DNA of 64,000 nucleotides from Labia minor. Lineage: Eukaryota > Arthropoda > Insecta > Dermaptera > Spongiphoridae. The DNA lies in assembly GCA_963082975.1 (NCBI GenBank), contig OY720348.1:22187146-22251145 (forward strand), given 5' to 3'. The notes beneath the pieces are model-generated. The model ran no database searches. It was not told the origin of the DNA and saw nothing but the letters and a program-made list of their open reading frames with translations. A program made the translations under genes and the position numbers. This document shows positions 12,398 through 24,194 of the stretch, one piece after another. Position 1 is the first letter of the stretch, and each line of letters begins with the position of its first letter.

Positions 12398-13035
12398 CCA
12401 TGTGGCTCTACGGAATTCGAAAGTTCTTGGCTGCAGCAACCACATTTCTCCAAATATACCTATTCTGAGCCACACCCATCCAACTCCTACCCTCTCCCAT
12501 CTCTCTCACGTCCCTTCCTACATTGTCTACCCACCGCGTCCTTGATCTTCCAAGCGGACGTTTCCCACTCGGACTCTCCACCAATATATTTTACGCCATT
12601 CTTTCTTCTCCCATTCTAGTCACGTGTTCTGTTCATCAAAGCCTTCTCGATTATATAACGCTAACTATGTCTGGAGATGCATAGAGGTCATGCAACTCCT
12701 CGTTATGTAGTCTCCGCCATTCTCCGGCGACTTCATCATAAATGCAGAGAAGAATCTTAATTTCAAATTGTACTCTTCAAATCTACTCTCGTCTCCTAAG
12801 ATTATAGGCCACGCCTCACACCCATACAATACAACCGTCAAAATAATTGTTTTATAGATTTTAATTGTGACGAGATAAACCCCTTTACTGAATGATAACA
12901 GGCGTTTGTCAATTTCAACCTCGATTTGAATTCTTCTCAAATATTATTATCCTTCGTGATTACAAAACATAAGTATTTAAATTTTTCTACATTTTCAAAT
13001 TCTATGTTTTGTATATTAAGATTTTTTGTGTGTTA
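12398..13035 (-). pseudogene. RTE-type non-LTR retrotransposon, 5'-truncated 3' fragment
   Basis: On the minus strand broken frames give KIYKTIILTVVLYGCEAW and LGDESRF, then stretches corresponding to the C-terminal end of insect endonuclease-reverse transcriptases of the RTE type (downstream HVTRMGE-like and WRNVVAAAKNFRIP-like segments in other frames). The same 3' segment recurs at 35396-36320, 57738-58325, 58455-58672 and other sites, and all lack the 5' portion. Frameshifts and stops are frequent; there is no intact RT. Confidence 0.8.
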
Positions 13036-13844
13036 ATATATAAAATATTTTATATTATCTAATGAGTAAATATGGAAAATTTGTAAATTTGTTATTAAAT
13101 TTTCGTTTATCTATAGAAATAGATTATTGTTGTAAATTCTTGCTCATTATTAATACCAATTATGTGTGTAGTTTAGATGAGACCGCTATAAATACATGTG
13201 TATATCTAACCTTTGGGTTTTATCTCGGAAGGTCAAATACATCAAAAGAGACGAGGGTTTTTTCCAATGGGTGTGGGTGGTCGTAACCAAAAACGAAATC
13301 AACAGTGGTAAAACTTGAATCCAATGCCCGATAAGAATGATGGAATATAATTTTGGCAATGCAATCTAAAATTTGTCCTTATCCATGGAAATGGTTGGTG
13401 GTATTGGATAGGATAGAAATAGAAATAAATCAGAATTCTTTCAAGATCATTTGTAATTAATTTTTTTTTTATAGTCGGTTTTTACTTTGCTAAGCTCAAC
13501 AACAAATTTTTAACATCTTTTTATTTTTACGTTTCTCATAAAAATATTTTATTATTAAATTTTTCTATTATGAAAACACGAAACTCGCTCTATTTATAAA
13601 TAATATTACTATAAATAATTACAATTTAATTAATCATTTTTTTTTTAAATTTTTATTGCAATTTTATATGCATCTGCTTTTATTGTTAAATATATATATG
13701 ATATAATATTATATTATGAGTTTAATAATAAGTAGGGTGGAGGGCAACTCTCTCTCCCTCTCTGAACATGCCCCTCCCATCTCTTTAAGATATAATCTTT
13801 TTTGAATTTAAAATTTTAATCGTTTTTATTCTATTTTTATATAT
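13036..13844. other. Unassigned sequence
   Basis: A 74-codon frame at 13062-13286 has no recognisable domain and is probably fortuitous. No repeat family defined elsewhere in the window was matched here. Confidence 0.4.
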
Positions 13845-14376
13845 CTTATCTTATTATACTAGCATATATATAAACTCTAATGATTTTTTTGAAATTCACA
13901 CCATAAATAATTTGAATAAAGAAAAATCGATCTGTATTGGTTTCAGCATCGGGAAAGATCATCTTTGTTAGTTTTTTCTCAATTTCAAATAGGAATTTTA
14001 ATAATAGAAAAAATGGCACCGGACAATGCCGGACAGCGCTTCCTTAAATACAAAATATTATAAATAAAATAAAATTATAAAAATATTTATTTTAATAATA
14101 TTTTGTAATCAAATTACGAAATATATATTATGTTATATCCACAGGGCATACTTTTCTGTTTTTCAGTGCATTAATACGTATGTTTAAGGGTTGTATGTTT
14201 TATGACTATTTTTTTTTTAGTTTATTTTCTTTTAAATTATTTGAAATTGTTTCATATAATTTTTTCGTTTATTTATTTTAAATAATAATCTTAATCTTAA
14301 ATATTCATAGTTGAAGGAATATTTTTTTTAAAGTACAGAGCGGCGGATCGGTGAACCAGGTACTAATAATAAAACC
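13845..14376 (-). repeat. RepB dispersed repeat
   Basis: It begins ATCTTATCTTATTATACTAGC and ends GATCGGTGAACCAGGTACTA, the two ends defined by the copy at 63037-63612. Between them are the shared blocks 'AAATTCACACCATA', 'GAAAAATC' and 'TTTAGTTTTTTCT.AATTT'. There is no coding capacity, and it is about 530 bp long. The superfamily is unknown; there is no clear inverted terminal repeat. Confidence 0.65.
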
Positions 14377-14984
14377 GCATAAAAACTTCATAAAAAATTC
14401 AAATTTATTTAAAATATAATTTTTAAGCACCATCCCCCCCACCAAAAAAAAACAAAACATTTATTTTAAATTTTAAAAAAATAAATTATTATTTCGTTAA
14501 CGAATAAAATGTCCTCTTTAATTTAATCATCTTTTTGATAATCATAATCCACCCTCTTACACACTAATCTCCTAAACGTAATTCATAAATTATTAATGAA
14601 ATTATAGTCTATTAATTAGCCCATTTTAAAAATGAATCGCCATTCAAAGACTCATTATTTTTCATCATTTACATTTCTCATCTCATGTTCAATGTTAATT
14701 ATTGATTATAACACTTTCGTTGGTTCCTCATTTTTTATTTTTTTTCTATAAAAAAAAAAAAAAAAAATGATTAACTATAACATCCGTACATAGCTTTAGT
14801 ACAATAATCTTGTATACTTGTTTTTGTTATTATAATGAAGAACATGATCCTTATATTTAGTTGGTGTTGGTGTGGTACGAACCAGACATGTGTTAGTGTC
14901 AGTTCTATGACGAGGATTCTTCAGAGATTCAGAACGCAGTAAATCAAAGATTACCGAACCATTCAACCCAAAATATCAATATTA

Positions 14985-15120
14985 ACACTTGATCACACCG
15001 ATTAAGACTCAGAATTCCAAAAAGTCCCTCCTCAATATTAAATTTGAAAATGTTGTCAAAATAGGGCCGAAACATCGAGACTCAAATCTCTAAAAAAAAA
15101 ATTATATGAAAATAATTCCT
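14985..15120 (+). repeat. RepD dispersed repeat, copy 1
   Basis: It contains GATTAAGACTCAGAATTCC, then AAAATAGGGCCGAAACATCGAG and CAAATCTCTA. The same ordered blocks occur at 40462-40612, 27418-27545 and, more diverged, at 15372-15515, always on the + strand. Confidence 0.65.
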
Positions 15121-15371
15121 AAATAATTTTTCACATATACATATAATATATATATATATTAATATATTGATTTTTGAATATAATCTCTATTAATAATAAA
15201 TATATTTTTTGTTTATTATATTAATAAATTATGTTTTTGTAGTGGTTAATGTATTTTTTTTTTATTATTATATATTAAAAAAAATTAAAATTCTGAAGGG
15301 AAATATTTAATATCAATTTTCAGATTTGCATGGGAAAAAATGCGATCACCTCCTATAATAATTTTTCCCTT

Positions 15372-15515
15372 TTAAAAATGATCACAACAGACACAGAATC
15401 ACCAAAATTCCCTTTAAAAAATTATCATGAAAATGGCGATAAAATGGGTACGGAAACTTTGTGACTTAAATCTCTAAAATACACGTGGAAATAACCCGGA
15501 AATAATAATATATTT
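15372..15515 (+). repeat. RepD dispersed repeat, copy 2 (diverged)
   Basis: It contains the order ACACAGAATCACC, GAAAATGGCGATAAAATGGG, CGGAAAC and AAATCTCTAAAATACACGTG, matching RepD at 40462-40612 block by block. It lies about 250 bp from copy 1 in the same orientation, so the two may be a local duplication. Confidence 0.55.
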
Positions 15516-15539
15516 TATATATATATATATATATATGTA

Positions 15540-15705
15540 GCCCCGAAAAATATCTTCGGGACATCCTATTGTCCCGTTTTTTTAAATATTTAGGACATTT
15601 CGTACTTTTTTTTACAAAATTTTTTCAATTTGATTCTAAAAAAAAAAAAAATATGTAAACCGTTTGTCCCGGTTTGGTGTTTTCGAAATATGGTTACCCT
15701 ATTTA
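15540..15705 (-). mobile_element. hAT-like fragment with GTCCCG palindromes
   Basis: Read on the minus strand it starts TAGGGTAACCATATTTCG and includes AAACCGGGACAAACGG and CGGGACAATAGGATGTCCCG. This arrangement is typical of one common group of non-autonomous hAT elements (CAGGGTGACCA... with GTCCCGGTTTGG). The other end and a target duplication are not evident. Confidence 0.4.
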
Positions 15706-16419
15706 TATATGTGTTTGATTATTTATTTTTCTTTAAAATAAAATAATTGAAACTAACCATTCAAGAGGATATTTATCAATAAACCTGGACAATTTGGATT
15801 TTCAATAGAAAATAATGATTGATAACTGGGATTGTTTCTAAAATCAGAATATTAAGAAGAGGCCTTTTAAGAAAAAATAATGACGAATCTTTCTAGTTTA
15901 TCCATTTAACCACCCTAAAAGTCAAGGGTGTTATTTATAATTCATTTAACACGAAGGAATAATTCTAAGAAACATAATTTTACTCAGTATTGTATTTATA
16001 TAAAATTGGTAATCAATAACATAGAAAAGTATTTGTTGGTCGAAGGGACGCCATAACGGAGAGGAAGGGGCGACAGTCTGGCGCCTAAAGAATAAAACAA
16101 TTTAATGTTTTACTTAAAAATATTTACCTAGGCAGGTACTTTGTTAATGTCTTAAATATTTCTAAGATATTTGAAAATTGTATCAAAATAGATGAATATA
16201 CATAAAAGTTGATCAATTATATATATATACATAAATATATATATATTGGTGGTATTAGAAAATATTTTCTTTTGGGATGGGGACGGCTGGCAAAAGTTAA
16301 TGGTAAAACATAATCCGGGGTACTTTTTTTATTTATTTATAATATTTCTCTCTTTATCCTTTTTTATCTTATTATATTTTACAATTTTAATATCAAATAT
16401 TAGAGAAATATTAAAAAAA

Positions 16420-16698
16420 AACCTCTGATTTTGTACGTCCTACGCAAGGACAATGCCTATCAAGTCGGTTATATTAATTAGGTGTCCTATGATCAGTTGA
16501 ATGAGTCCTATCAACCTTTACCTTGATTTTCTTGATCGGAGGCGCTATCAAGTAGCTTTCCAAATTTTGATCCCGGAAGCTGGGTTGACTCCGTCCCATA
16601 GACTCCGGTTAGAGAAATTCTCTTGACAGGCCCGGGACTTGAACCCGAGATCACGAGAATGTGAGGCAGCTACACTATCCTCTCACCCTGTGGCGCCT
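16420..16698 (-). mobile_element. SINE1 (tRNA-derived), full-length-like copy
   Basis: On the minus strand there is a tRNA-like head with a B box equivalent to CGGGTTCAAGTCCCGGG and a degenerate A box. A ~180-bp body follows (GGAGTCAACCCAGCTTCCGGG, GCGCCTCCGATCAAGAAAAT, TGATCATAGG, AAGTCGG) and ends at GTACAAAATCAGAGGTTTTT. It is one of three copies within 1.8 kb. The RNA polymerase III boxes, the T-rich end and the lack of an ORF define it as a SINE. Confidence 0.85.
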
Positions 16699-16991
16699 TT
16701 GAGAAATATTATTATTTACAATTAATCAAATTTGTTAATTTTTCCTATATTTTTCTAATTTGGATGGAGGAGGGAGAGAGCTGTGAACCCTCTTATATAC
16801 ACCCATATATATATATATTAATATATCGGTTTACAGTATTTAACAAAATTTTGGAAATTTTTATAGATAAAAATTATATTTTTTATATTATTTCTTTTGA
16901 ATTAAATAATTCGTAAAAGTACCTATATTTTTAAGGTTTTTTTAATTAAAATTTTACCTACAATCTTGTATTTTCAATTTCCCTATATATT

Positions 16992-17003
16992 TGTTTTAAT
17001 ATA

Positions 17004-17045
<42 letters not shown>

Positions 17046-17054
17046 TATATTATA
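16992..17054. repeat. TA dinucleotide microsatellite
   Basis: Long alternating AT run with minor GT and AC interruptions. It adjoins no identified element. Confidence 0.8.
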
Positions 17055-17413
17055 TAGCATACCTGTATTACGATAATATTGTTTTTACTAACTGTTATGA
17101 TCAAATTTGAATTCAATTACATTAATAAATTGTTATTTCAGCGATAGTTCAAAGAAATTGAATTATTATTCATTTGAAATTTATATTTTTATATTTATAT
17201 TGTAATTGTATTTTAAATTCGATTCATTTCATATCAGTTTTAAAAATAAATCATTATATTAGTAAACTGGTCTGACTTATTAGTTTGCAAATGAGTAATA
17301 ATATAGAAATTATTGAAGATAGGAGTATATAAATATAATAAAAATTTTAGTAATCTAGTAATTAAATAAAATATACTTTGCTTTCTTTATTTTTTTTTTA
17401 ATATTTAAATTCA

Positions 17414-17695
17414 GGAGCCAAAGGGTGGGAGGTAGCGTAGCTGACTCACATTCTCGTGGTTCCGGGTTCAAGTCCCAGACCTGGCAAGGGAATTTCTCTC
17501 CTTGGGGTCTATGGAACGGAGTCAACCCAGCCTCCGGGATCAACGTTGGGAATCTATCTGATAAAAAGTAGCGCCTCCGATCAAGAGAATCAAGATAAAG
17601 GATGATAGGACCCGTTCTACTGATCATAGAACACCTAATTGATACAACCGACTTGATAGGCGTTGTCCTATAATGTACAAAAGTTAGATGTTTTT
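17414..17695 (+). mobile_element. SINE1 (tRNA-derived), + strand copy
   Basis: Head: GGTAGCGTAGCTGAC is the A-box region and GGGTTCAAGTCCC (17464-17476) a good match to the RNA polymerase III B box. The body carries GGAGTCAACCCAGCCTCCGGG, GCGCCTCCGATCAAGAGAAT, TGATCATAGAACACC and CCGACTTGATAGGCGTTGTCC, and the copy ends GTTAGATGTTTTT. It matches the inverted copies on both sides closely enough to be one family. Confidence 0.88.
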
Positions 17696-18004
17696 ATTAT
17701 TACTTATAGATTTGGTAGATATGAATATGACCAATTATACGATATATATTTTAAATTAAATTAAAATATGTAATTATTAATGGCAAATGACAAGTTTCTA
17801 AGATTTGGTCCAAAGGCCAAAGTTTTAAAATAATTATATATTTAATTGGACAAAAATTTCACTGGTATGGCTCATACTCTTTTCATAATATCTATAGGTC
17901 TATAGAGGTATATATCTTAATATATAAGAAAACTACTAATCAACTAGATATACAAACCTTTGACTTTTACAGGAATGGGCCTATCATCATTTGCAGTCAT
18001 TATC

Positions 18005-18234
18005 AGTAGGTTGGCACCTAAAGATGTTCTATGATCAATAGAACGGGTCCTATCAACCTTTAACTTGATTATCTTAATCGGAGGCGCTACTTTTTATTTC
18101 AAGTAGCTTCCCAATTTTAATCCCTGAGGTTGGGTGGACCTCGCCCTTAGAAATTCCCTTGTCAGACCCGGGACTTGAGCCCGGGACCACGAGAATGAGT
18201 GTAAACGTCGTTAACCCCCAGACTGCGTGGCGTC
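18005..18234 (-). mobile_element. SINE1 (tRNA-derived), copy with altered 3' part
   Basis: On the minus strand the B box region reads CCCGGGCTCAAGTCCCGGG. The body blocks GCGCCTCCGATTAAGATAAT and ACCCGTTCTATTGATCATAG follow. The distal GGCGTTGTCC...GTACAAAA end present in the other two copies is replaced, so it is 3'-truncated or recombined. Confidence 0.8.
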
Positions 18235-20120
18235 TTTACTAATCAACTAGATAAAATAAAATTCTTTAAAAGACTTATTATTATTATTATATATTATTTT
18301 GTGTATTTTCTAGTCTAAAAAAAAAATCTTGTACTTTCCCTTTACATTCGAATCCCCTTTCAATTTACAATATTTTAATTTTCCTTCAGTAGAGGAAACC
18401 TCTAACCATTAATATAGTAATTGTTGAAAATCATTATAATTAAAATTCTAGTAACGTAATTAAACAAAGTATACATCGTATTGTTTGGCCCTTTTTTGTT
18501 ATGTTCAATCTAGTTTAATTAATGGCCCAAGTGTTATTATCCATTATTGGTGTTATCAAGATTTGAATATTCAACTACATAGAATAAATCTGATTTCCCT
18601 GAAAGTATAATATTTCAAAAGTGGTCCATGTATTTAATGCTAATTGACCCTTCTTTCCCTTTGTCAATAGCGAATAAGGTTTAGAGAATATGATCAAGTT
18701 ATTTCCTTAAAAAAAAAAAAAAAAACTTATATTGTACATTCAAATGTAGTCCCTTGATTGACTCTATAATCAAGAGTCAAAGTATAGTTTATTAGAAGCT
18801 CAATTATAGTTTCGATACAAAGAAAAACAACTCAGTTGTTACAATGAACCCCAAGATATATATAATATATATTTAACATAGTTTCATAATGTAATACAAA
18901 TTACTCACGCCAACATAATACATTTCCTGGGAAGTACCTAGTTGAGAGCACTGTAGCCCATTAAAGCGATTCTATTTCCACCTATAAGTACTAGTCTGAA
19001 GCTAGAATATTGCTTCAAATTAAATCGGAACTACATTTTTTCGGGCGGGGACGCCGTAAGTCACTCTCACGCTATCCTTGGATTGCGTGCTATGAATCGG
19101 AATGGTTTTTTCGCATGTCAAGCACTGATTTGCTGCTTTAGTTTGGTCTATTTAGTTCTCTTTCGAATGGTCAACGTCTCAGCAACTTCTCGAGAGGTCC
19201 TGATGTGTCAACGATTGGTCCATAAAAATACCCACTAACCGAAATTCCCTATTCTTCGATTATATCCCAGATCAACAAACCGCTCTTGTCCTCTTTTATT
19301 GCCCGAAAAAAAAAAACGGAATATCCCATTCCTATCTCAATTAAAATAGCTGGTATCTTTGAATAATATATATAATAGTATATCAGACATTTCGATTTAA
19401 AAAAATAAAATTATTATTCTTATGCTAAGAAAAAAATATCTATAAAATGTTAATATAATTATTTTCTCTAGAAACAGAATTTTCATAAAATCGTATCATT
19501 TATCAAAAAAAAAAAAAAAAAAAAAAGATTTATGATTTGTACAATCAAGCTTATAAAAAGATTTCATGAGAAACTGGATATTTTTGTAAAGAATATGGAT
19601 ATATGTTATTCTTTAAATCACAATTCATAAATAAATAAATAAACCAAAAAAAAAAAAAAAAATAATAAAATAAAATAATACTAAAAATAGAATCTAGATG
19701 AATCTAATATTCCGATAGGAAGACAAGCAAAACAAGAAAGCAAATCTATTATAGTAAAAAAAAATGATATTCATATTACACATGTTTTTTTTTCAACTAA
19801 TGGATTGAATAGAAAGAGCTTATAAAACTGAAAATTAATTTTAGTAAATCCATCGCGTTTACATTTCAGTACAATAATTAACCAAAGAGCCTAAAGAGTT
19901 AAATTAAAATAAAAAAAAGTATCACTTATGATTAATTCATAAATTGGATCATAAAAAATCCTCCCCTCACAAATTCTGTAATACTTATTAAATAAAAACA
20001 AGAGTGCATACTAATAATGTAGTGTATAAGGTGTAATTTTGCAAATGAATTATGCCTGGATATAAATAAAATCAAATAATAAAAGAAAAGAATCTACATA
20101 TATATATATATATATATATA
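18235..20120. other. Long stretch without a recognised gene
   Basis: Mostly A/T-rich with poly(A) runs. A GC-richer island at 19038-19311 is bounded by an 11-bp perfect inverted repeat (TTTTTTCGGGC / GCCCGAAAAAA). On the minus strand it contains a short CLTCEK-bearing frame; this is treated as a finding because the identity is unknown. The stretch ends in a TA run at 20097-20120. Confidence 0.5.
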
Positions 20121-20618
20121 CACGAGGGCAGTTCAATAAGTCCGTGACTTTTTGAATGAAACACAGGTTTTTGGATAAAAAATTATTTTATTTTTGAACT
20201 TAGTCTCCTTTGAGCTCGATACACTTCATCCAAAGTTTCTCCAATTTTTTGATCCCTTCCAAAATATAAGATTTGTCATAGCCCTCTTTGGTGCTGATTC
20301 ATCCCGAAATACCCACTGTTTTCAATGCTGTTTGGTCTATGGTGTGTTGTGGTGGATCCACGTTACATCCTCGGCTCATCCATTTAACGGTTAAATAACG
20401 CCAATGCCATAATGCTTAATGAGAACACGAAATTCATTTTTTCTATTTTCATCTCAAATCACGAGGTAGCATGCTATTAATGGATTTCAAACAAAAACTA
20501 AAAGACCCAGCTGGTTCAAATTTCGACAGGAGTCAGCATATAGTTGCCTGCTAACAGGAGCAGTGTTGCCATTTCATTTATGAGATGGGAAATTCAAAAA
20601 GTCATTGACCTTCTCTCG
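20121..20618 (-). mobile_element. Mariner deletion derivative (MarA family), copy 1
   Basis: Inverted termini: CGAGGGCAGTTCAATAAGTC at the left and the inverse of CGAGAGAAGGTCAATGACTT at the right, each followed by ACTTTTTGAAT-type sequence and flanked by TA. The interior minus strand keeps only pieces of the transposase C-terminus (a KGSKNWRNFG-type segment before SSSKET). It matches the left and right thirds of the copy at 25315-25769. At about 500 bp it is well short of the usual 1.3 kb, so it is internally deleted and non-autonomous. Confidence 0.85.
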
Positions 20619-21104
20619 TACATTTATACATATATGTACATATAAACATATATATATGTATTTATGTAATTTGTATATACGATATTCACAGTTGCTGTTT
20701 AGTAGTTTGGAGATTTTTTAAATTAAAAATTATGTTTTATACATTTTAAAGTACTTATACTTATATGTATGATCATATGGCTATACTTAGCGAAAAAACG
20801 GAGTTTCCCATCTAAAAGCAAAAATAATAAAAAAATTAAATGTTTATACAATGATGAAACAAATCAAAATTATATTCTAATTATTGATAGATTATTTATT
20901 TAGTTGTTAAAATTTTTTAATTTCATTCGTCCTGTCACCTCCTAGTTTTGATCCTGATTATGTTCCTTTGTAAAACGGTAAAAATATGAATTTTTAACAA
21001 AAAAAAAAAAGATTAAATACTGTAAATCGTGTCATCAATACAAAAACAGCAATATTTAATACCTTGATCCTCTGAATGAAACACCAATGAATTAAATAAT
21101 ATAT
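20619..21104. other. Spacer between mariner copies
   Basis: A/T-rich sequence with no ORF or terminus recognised. Confidence 0.5.
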
Positions 21105-21736
21105 ACGAGAGCATTTTGAATAGTAAGTGACTTTTTGAATTTCTCGTGCACGAATTTTCAATACAGCATTGCTCACGTCAACTTTAATTAATTATTAATA
21201 ATAGACTATATGTTTGGGCAAGCTGTGCCATTTAGTTTATGTTTGACAGACAGTGAAAGCAAACAACTTCGTGAATTTTAACTAAAATTAAAAAAGTGAA
21301 TTTCGTGTGCTGATTAAGCATTATTTTTTGCATAAAATACCATCACCGAAAGCAAATCTTTATAAATACTATGGTGACTCTTCACCATCAATTGCAATGG
21401 TTAAAGAGTGGTTTACCAAGTTTCGTTGTGTTTGTACCAGTACAAGCGACGTCCAATGTTCAGGTAGTCCAAGAAAGATCATTACGCCAAAACTCGTCGA
21501 TAAAATCCGGAATGAAAATGCGTGCTGTGTGGCTAAGGGTATAGTCATCTCAACATCACATTTTACATGCATATTTGATCATGCAGCATATTTACCAGAT
21601 TTAGCCCCTGCGACTATTATCTGTTATCCAATCTGAAAAAATGGCGAATGAAGAAGTCAAAAAGGTGATACTGATAAGGAAATAATAAAATATATATTTT
21701 GGAGATAACATGTTAAAGTCAGTCAGTGTATATACA
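21105..21736 (+). pseudogene. Mariner transposase remnant, N-terminal part fused to a late C-terminal piece
   Basis: A left terminus CGAGAGCATTTTGAATAGTA follows TA. The + strand then encodes a mariner DNA-binding region: KYYGDSSPSIAMVKEWFTKF, then SGSPRKIITPKLVDKI, the linker between the two helix-turn-helix motifs. About 100 residues in, the frame jumps to FDHAAYLPDLAPATIICY, the position of the HPPYSPDLAPSDY segment holding the third catalytic Asp. The first two catalytic aspartates are therefore deleted, and the Asp expected after 'PS' is missing (AT here). The right terminus was not found; another element starts at 21737. Confidence 0.8.
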
Positions 21737-22349
21737 GTGTGTCCCACGTAAGGCTGGGCCGGCAAATAAGATGCGCGCTCCAAGTGGTGTATTTTATAAC
21801 ACTGACTCCTTCGTAATTACGAGTAGCCACTCTCAGTTGAGTTGCTTGAATTTGTGAGTTTGTGAATTTTTTCAACAGTTGACAGACAATGAGTTAAGAT
21901 ATGCCTATTTTCAACAAGATTCTGCCACAACTTATACTGCACATAATTCTTTGCAAGATATAGAGGCGTTTTTTGATTATAGGGTAATCCTGAAGAGGCC
22001 TCTTCGCCCTCCAGATCTTACGGTGTATGATTTTTATTTGTGGGGAACCTTAAAAAATAAAGATTATAGAAATAATCCTCACACCATGAAAGAACTTAAA
22101 AACAGGATCACAACAGAAATTATGAACATTACTCAACAAGAACTTACGCATGTGATTTGCAATTTCATTAGAAGGTGCCAGGATTGTTTGAATGCTGAAG
22201 AACACCACTTTCAACACCGCCTCTATTAAAGGGACTCATTATAAAGGCTATAAATAAAATAAATAAATAGAATAATGTCGGTAATAGAATACGTGCATGT
22301 TGTCTGCATGTTATCTGCCGGTCCAGCCTTACAAGGGACACACTCCGTG
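21737..22349 (+). pseudogene. Second Tc1/mariner-type element, internally deleted, with transposase C-terminus
   Basis: Inverted ends: CAGTGTGTCCCACGTAAGG at the left and the inverse of GTGTGTCCCTTGTAAGG at the right, extending about 35 bp through a GCCGGC block. The + strand frame 21879-22229 has YFQQDSATTYTAHNSL (second catalytic Asp), then RPPDLTVYDFYLWGTLKN 37 residues later with the third acidic residue, and a basic C-terminal tail. This is the C-terminal half of a transposase, with a longer D-D spacing than DD34D mariners. The N-terminal half is deleted. The termini and protein differ from MarA, so it is a separate family. Confidence 0.8.
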
Positions 22350-22646
22350 CTAAAAAATATGGAAATGAATTGATTGCCTGACCTGAAGGACTCTTTTCAT
22401 TATGCGGAGGAGAGGGTATTTTTGGCAGTAGGAGATCTGACATGTGTGAATAAAAATAAATTATATATTAATAATAATAATGATATTTTAAGTTAATGAA
22501 TCCTACATTTATTTTTATAATTATTACAATGGTACATTAGAATATTGATCAATTGATAATATTTACAACCGAGTATACTAAAGATGTATAAGCCTTTACA
22601 AATATCTTTGGATAGGAGAGGTTTCAAGTTGCAATCCCCCTTTCGG

Positions 22647-22877
22647 CTATATTAATCCAGTGGGATTCACATTCAGGCCCAGAACTAGATCTGTTCTAAT
22701 GCGCCTATATTCCCCTCTTCTGATTTTGTTGATCCTATTGATAATTTCTACGTTGAATTTCCTAATCCTCTGATATGTAAACATAGGGGGATTTCTGTTG
22801 AGAAACTCTTGGCTTAAAAAAAACATCAGTGACGATGAAACAACCATAAGCACCACAAATTCCATTTTCGAAATCAT
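22647..22877 (-). CDS. Possible small secreted peptide, unrecognised
   Basis: I do not recognise this protein. It is a 76-codon open frame, or 72 codons from the second ATG at 22863-22865, which has an AAAATGG context. The N-terminus MEFVVLMVVSSSLMFFLS reads like a signal peptide. The rest is short, basic and cysteine-free with paired arginines (KIRRGEYRRIR) that could be processing sites. A candidate AATAAA lies about 135 bases past the stop on the same strand (22508-22513). No transposon family in the window overlaps it. The frame could still be accidental: the window is A/T-rich and short hydrophobic frames are common. Confidence 0.35.
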   Translation of the reverse strand: MISKMEFVVLMVVSSSLMFFLSQEFLNRNPPMFTYQRIRKFNVEIINRINKIRRGEYRRIRTDLVLGLNVNPTGLI

Positions 22878-23242
22878 TTAAATAAAAAGAAAATATTTTC
22901 TTTTTTTAATACATAATTGAAATTTTTATATGATCTCAATATTGAAAAAGAATTAATAAATAATAATTTATCAATATTTGCATTAGCCCCATAGTAACCA
23001 GAATCATTGCTATATTTATGTTTTTCTTTTAAGAATATTTATTTATAATAATTTTTTTTTCAAAACATAATTATTTATTCTAATTATAAATAAAAACGAA
23101 TTAATTCAAATACACATTCAGGCATAAGTCAGTTCGCCGAAAATGCAATCATCGTACACAATCGTACCGTGTGGTGAAGCATATTTTAAGTTAAATCGAA
23201 GAGTGAACAAATACAATTGTAATAATGGTGAGAAGTGTGACA

Positions 23243-23298
<56 letters not shown>

Positions 23299-24190
23299 CA
23301 GTAGTAGGTAATGGATATAAATTATATTGCTCTAACAACACTGATTTATACCGAACCATATATATTTTAATTTTTCCATATTAACTTTAATTAAATATTT
23401 ATTACATTCATTAGTTCAATGGAAATTCGACAAATATATTTATTCCTCTGATTTAATTTATTGACAAATTGAATGGTGATCTTAGTGTGAAAATATTATT
23501 GTAATTTGTCGTCCTCTGCCCTTTGGATAAAGAAAAAGTGTTGGGGGGAAATAATGTAATTAAATTCAAAATAAATATATAGATTAATTATACAAATTAC
23601 GACTAAAAATAAATCTGTCATTATAATTAGATAATTTTCAAATATATTTCGATATCCTCCTTTAAGTAATAAGATAATTAAGTTGTTTGCTTGTATTTTT
23701 ATTGCCACGAGTAGATTGAGCTTTTTCCTTATCGTTTTTATGACTTTCCCTATTTCTGCCATAAATCTTTTAATAAGTATACTACTATATTCTGATCTTT
23801 TTTTTCTTCTTCTTTTTCTTCTTTTATTTCTAATGAATATATTTTTTTTTATAAAAATATCCAAGCGGATTATTTCTAAGTCGAAACAAGCACAAATAAA
23901 AGAAATGAAGTCTTCACCTATTCATTTTCAATGTGAACATTGAATGATGGAAAAGCATCCATCTATTTGACGGAATGGTTTAGATTAGTGATGATGGGAA
24001 GAGGTAGTAGAATGAGAATGGGTGGGGGTGGGGGTGGGGGGTACAAAAGGCAGAAAGATAAAACATATTTGTTAGGAAGCTTATTCGACGCCCTTTACAA
24101 AAGAAAGCCTATCATAAAAGGGCCATTTTATATAGCTTCCAATGATATTTTATTACTGAACTAAATTCAATAGATTCACTGATCTGTGGA
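22878..24190. other. Low-complexity region with TA and pyrimidine tracts
   Basis: It contains a TA run at 23244-23291, a TTC-rich tract near 23800-23830 and a poly(G) run at 24022-24040. Overlapping frames at 23496-23943 owe their length to the simple sequence and are not reported as genes. Confidence 0.6.
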
Positions 24191-24194
24191 ATAT

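Noticed and set aside
23496..23943. Overlapping long frames on both strands (122 and 86 codons)
   Set aside because: They arise from a TTC/GAA-rich low-complexity tract and A/T-rich flanks; no domain, start context or neighbour supports a gene.
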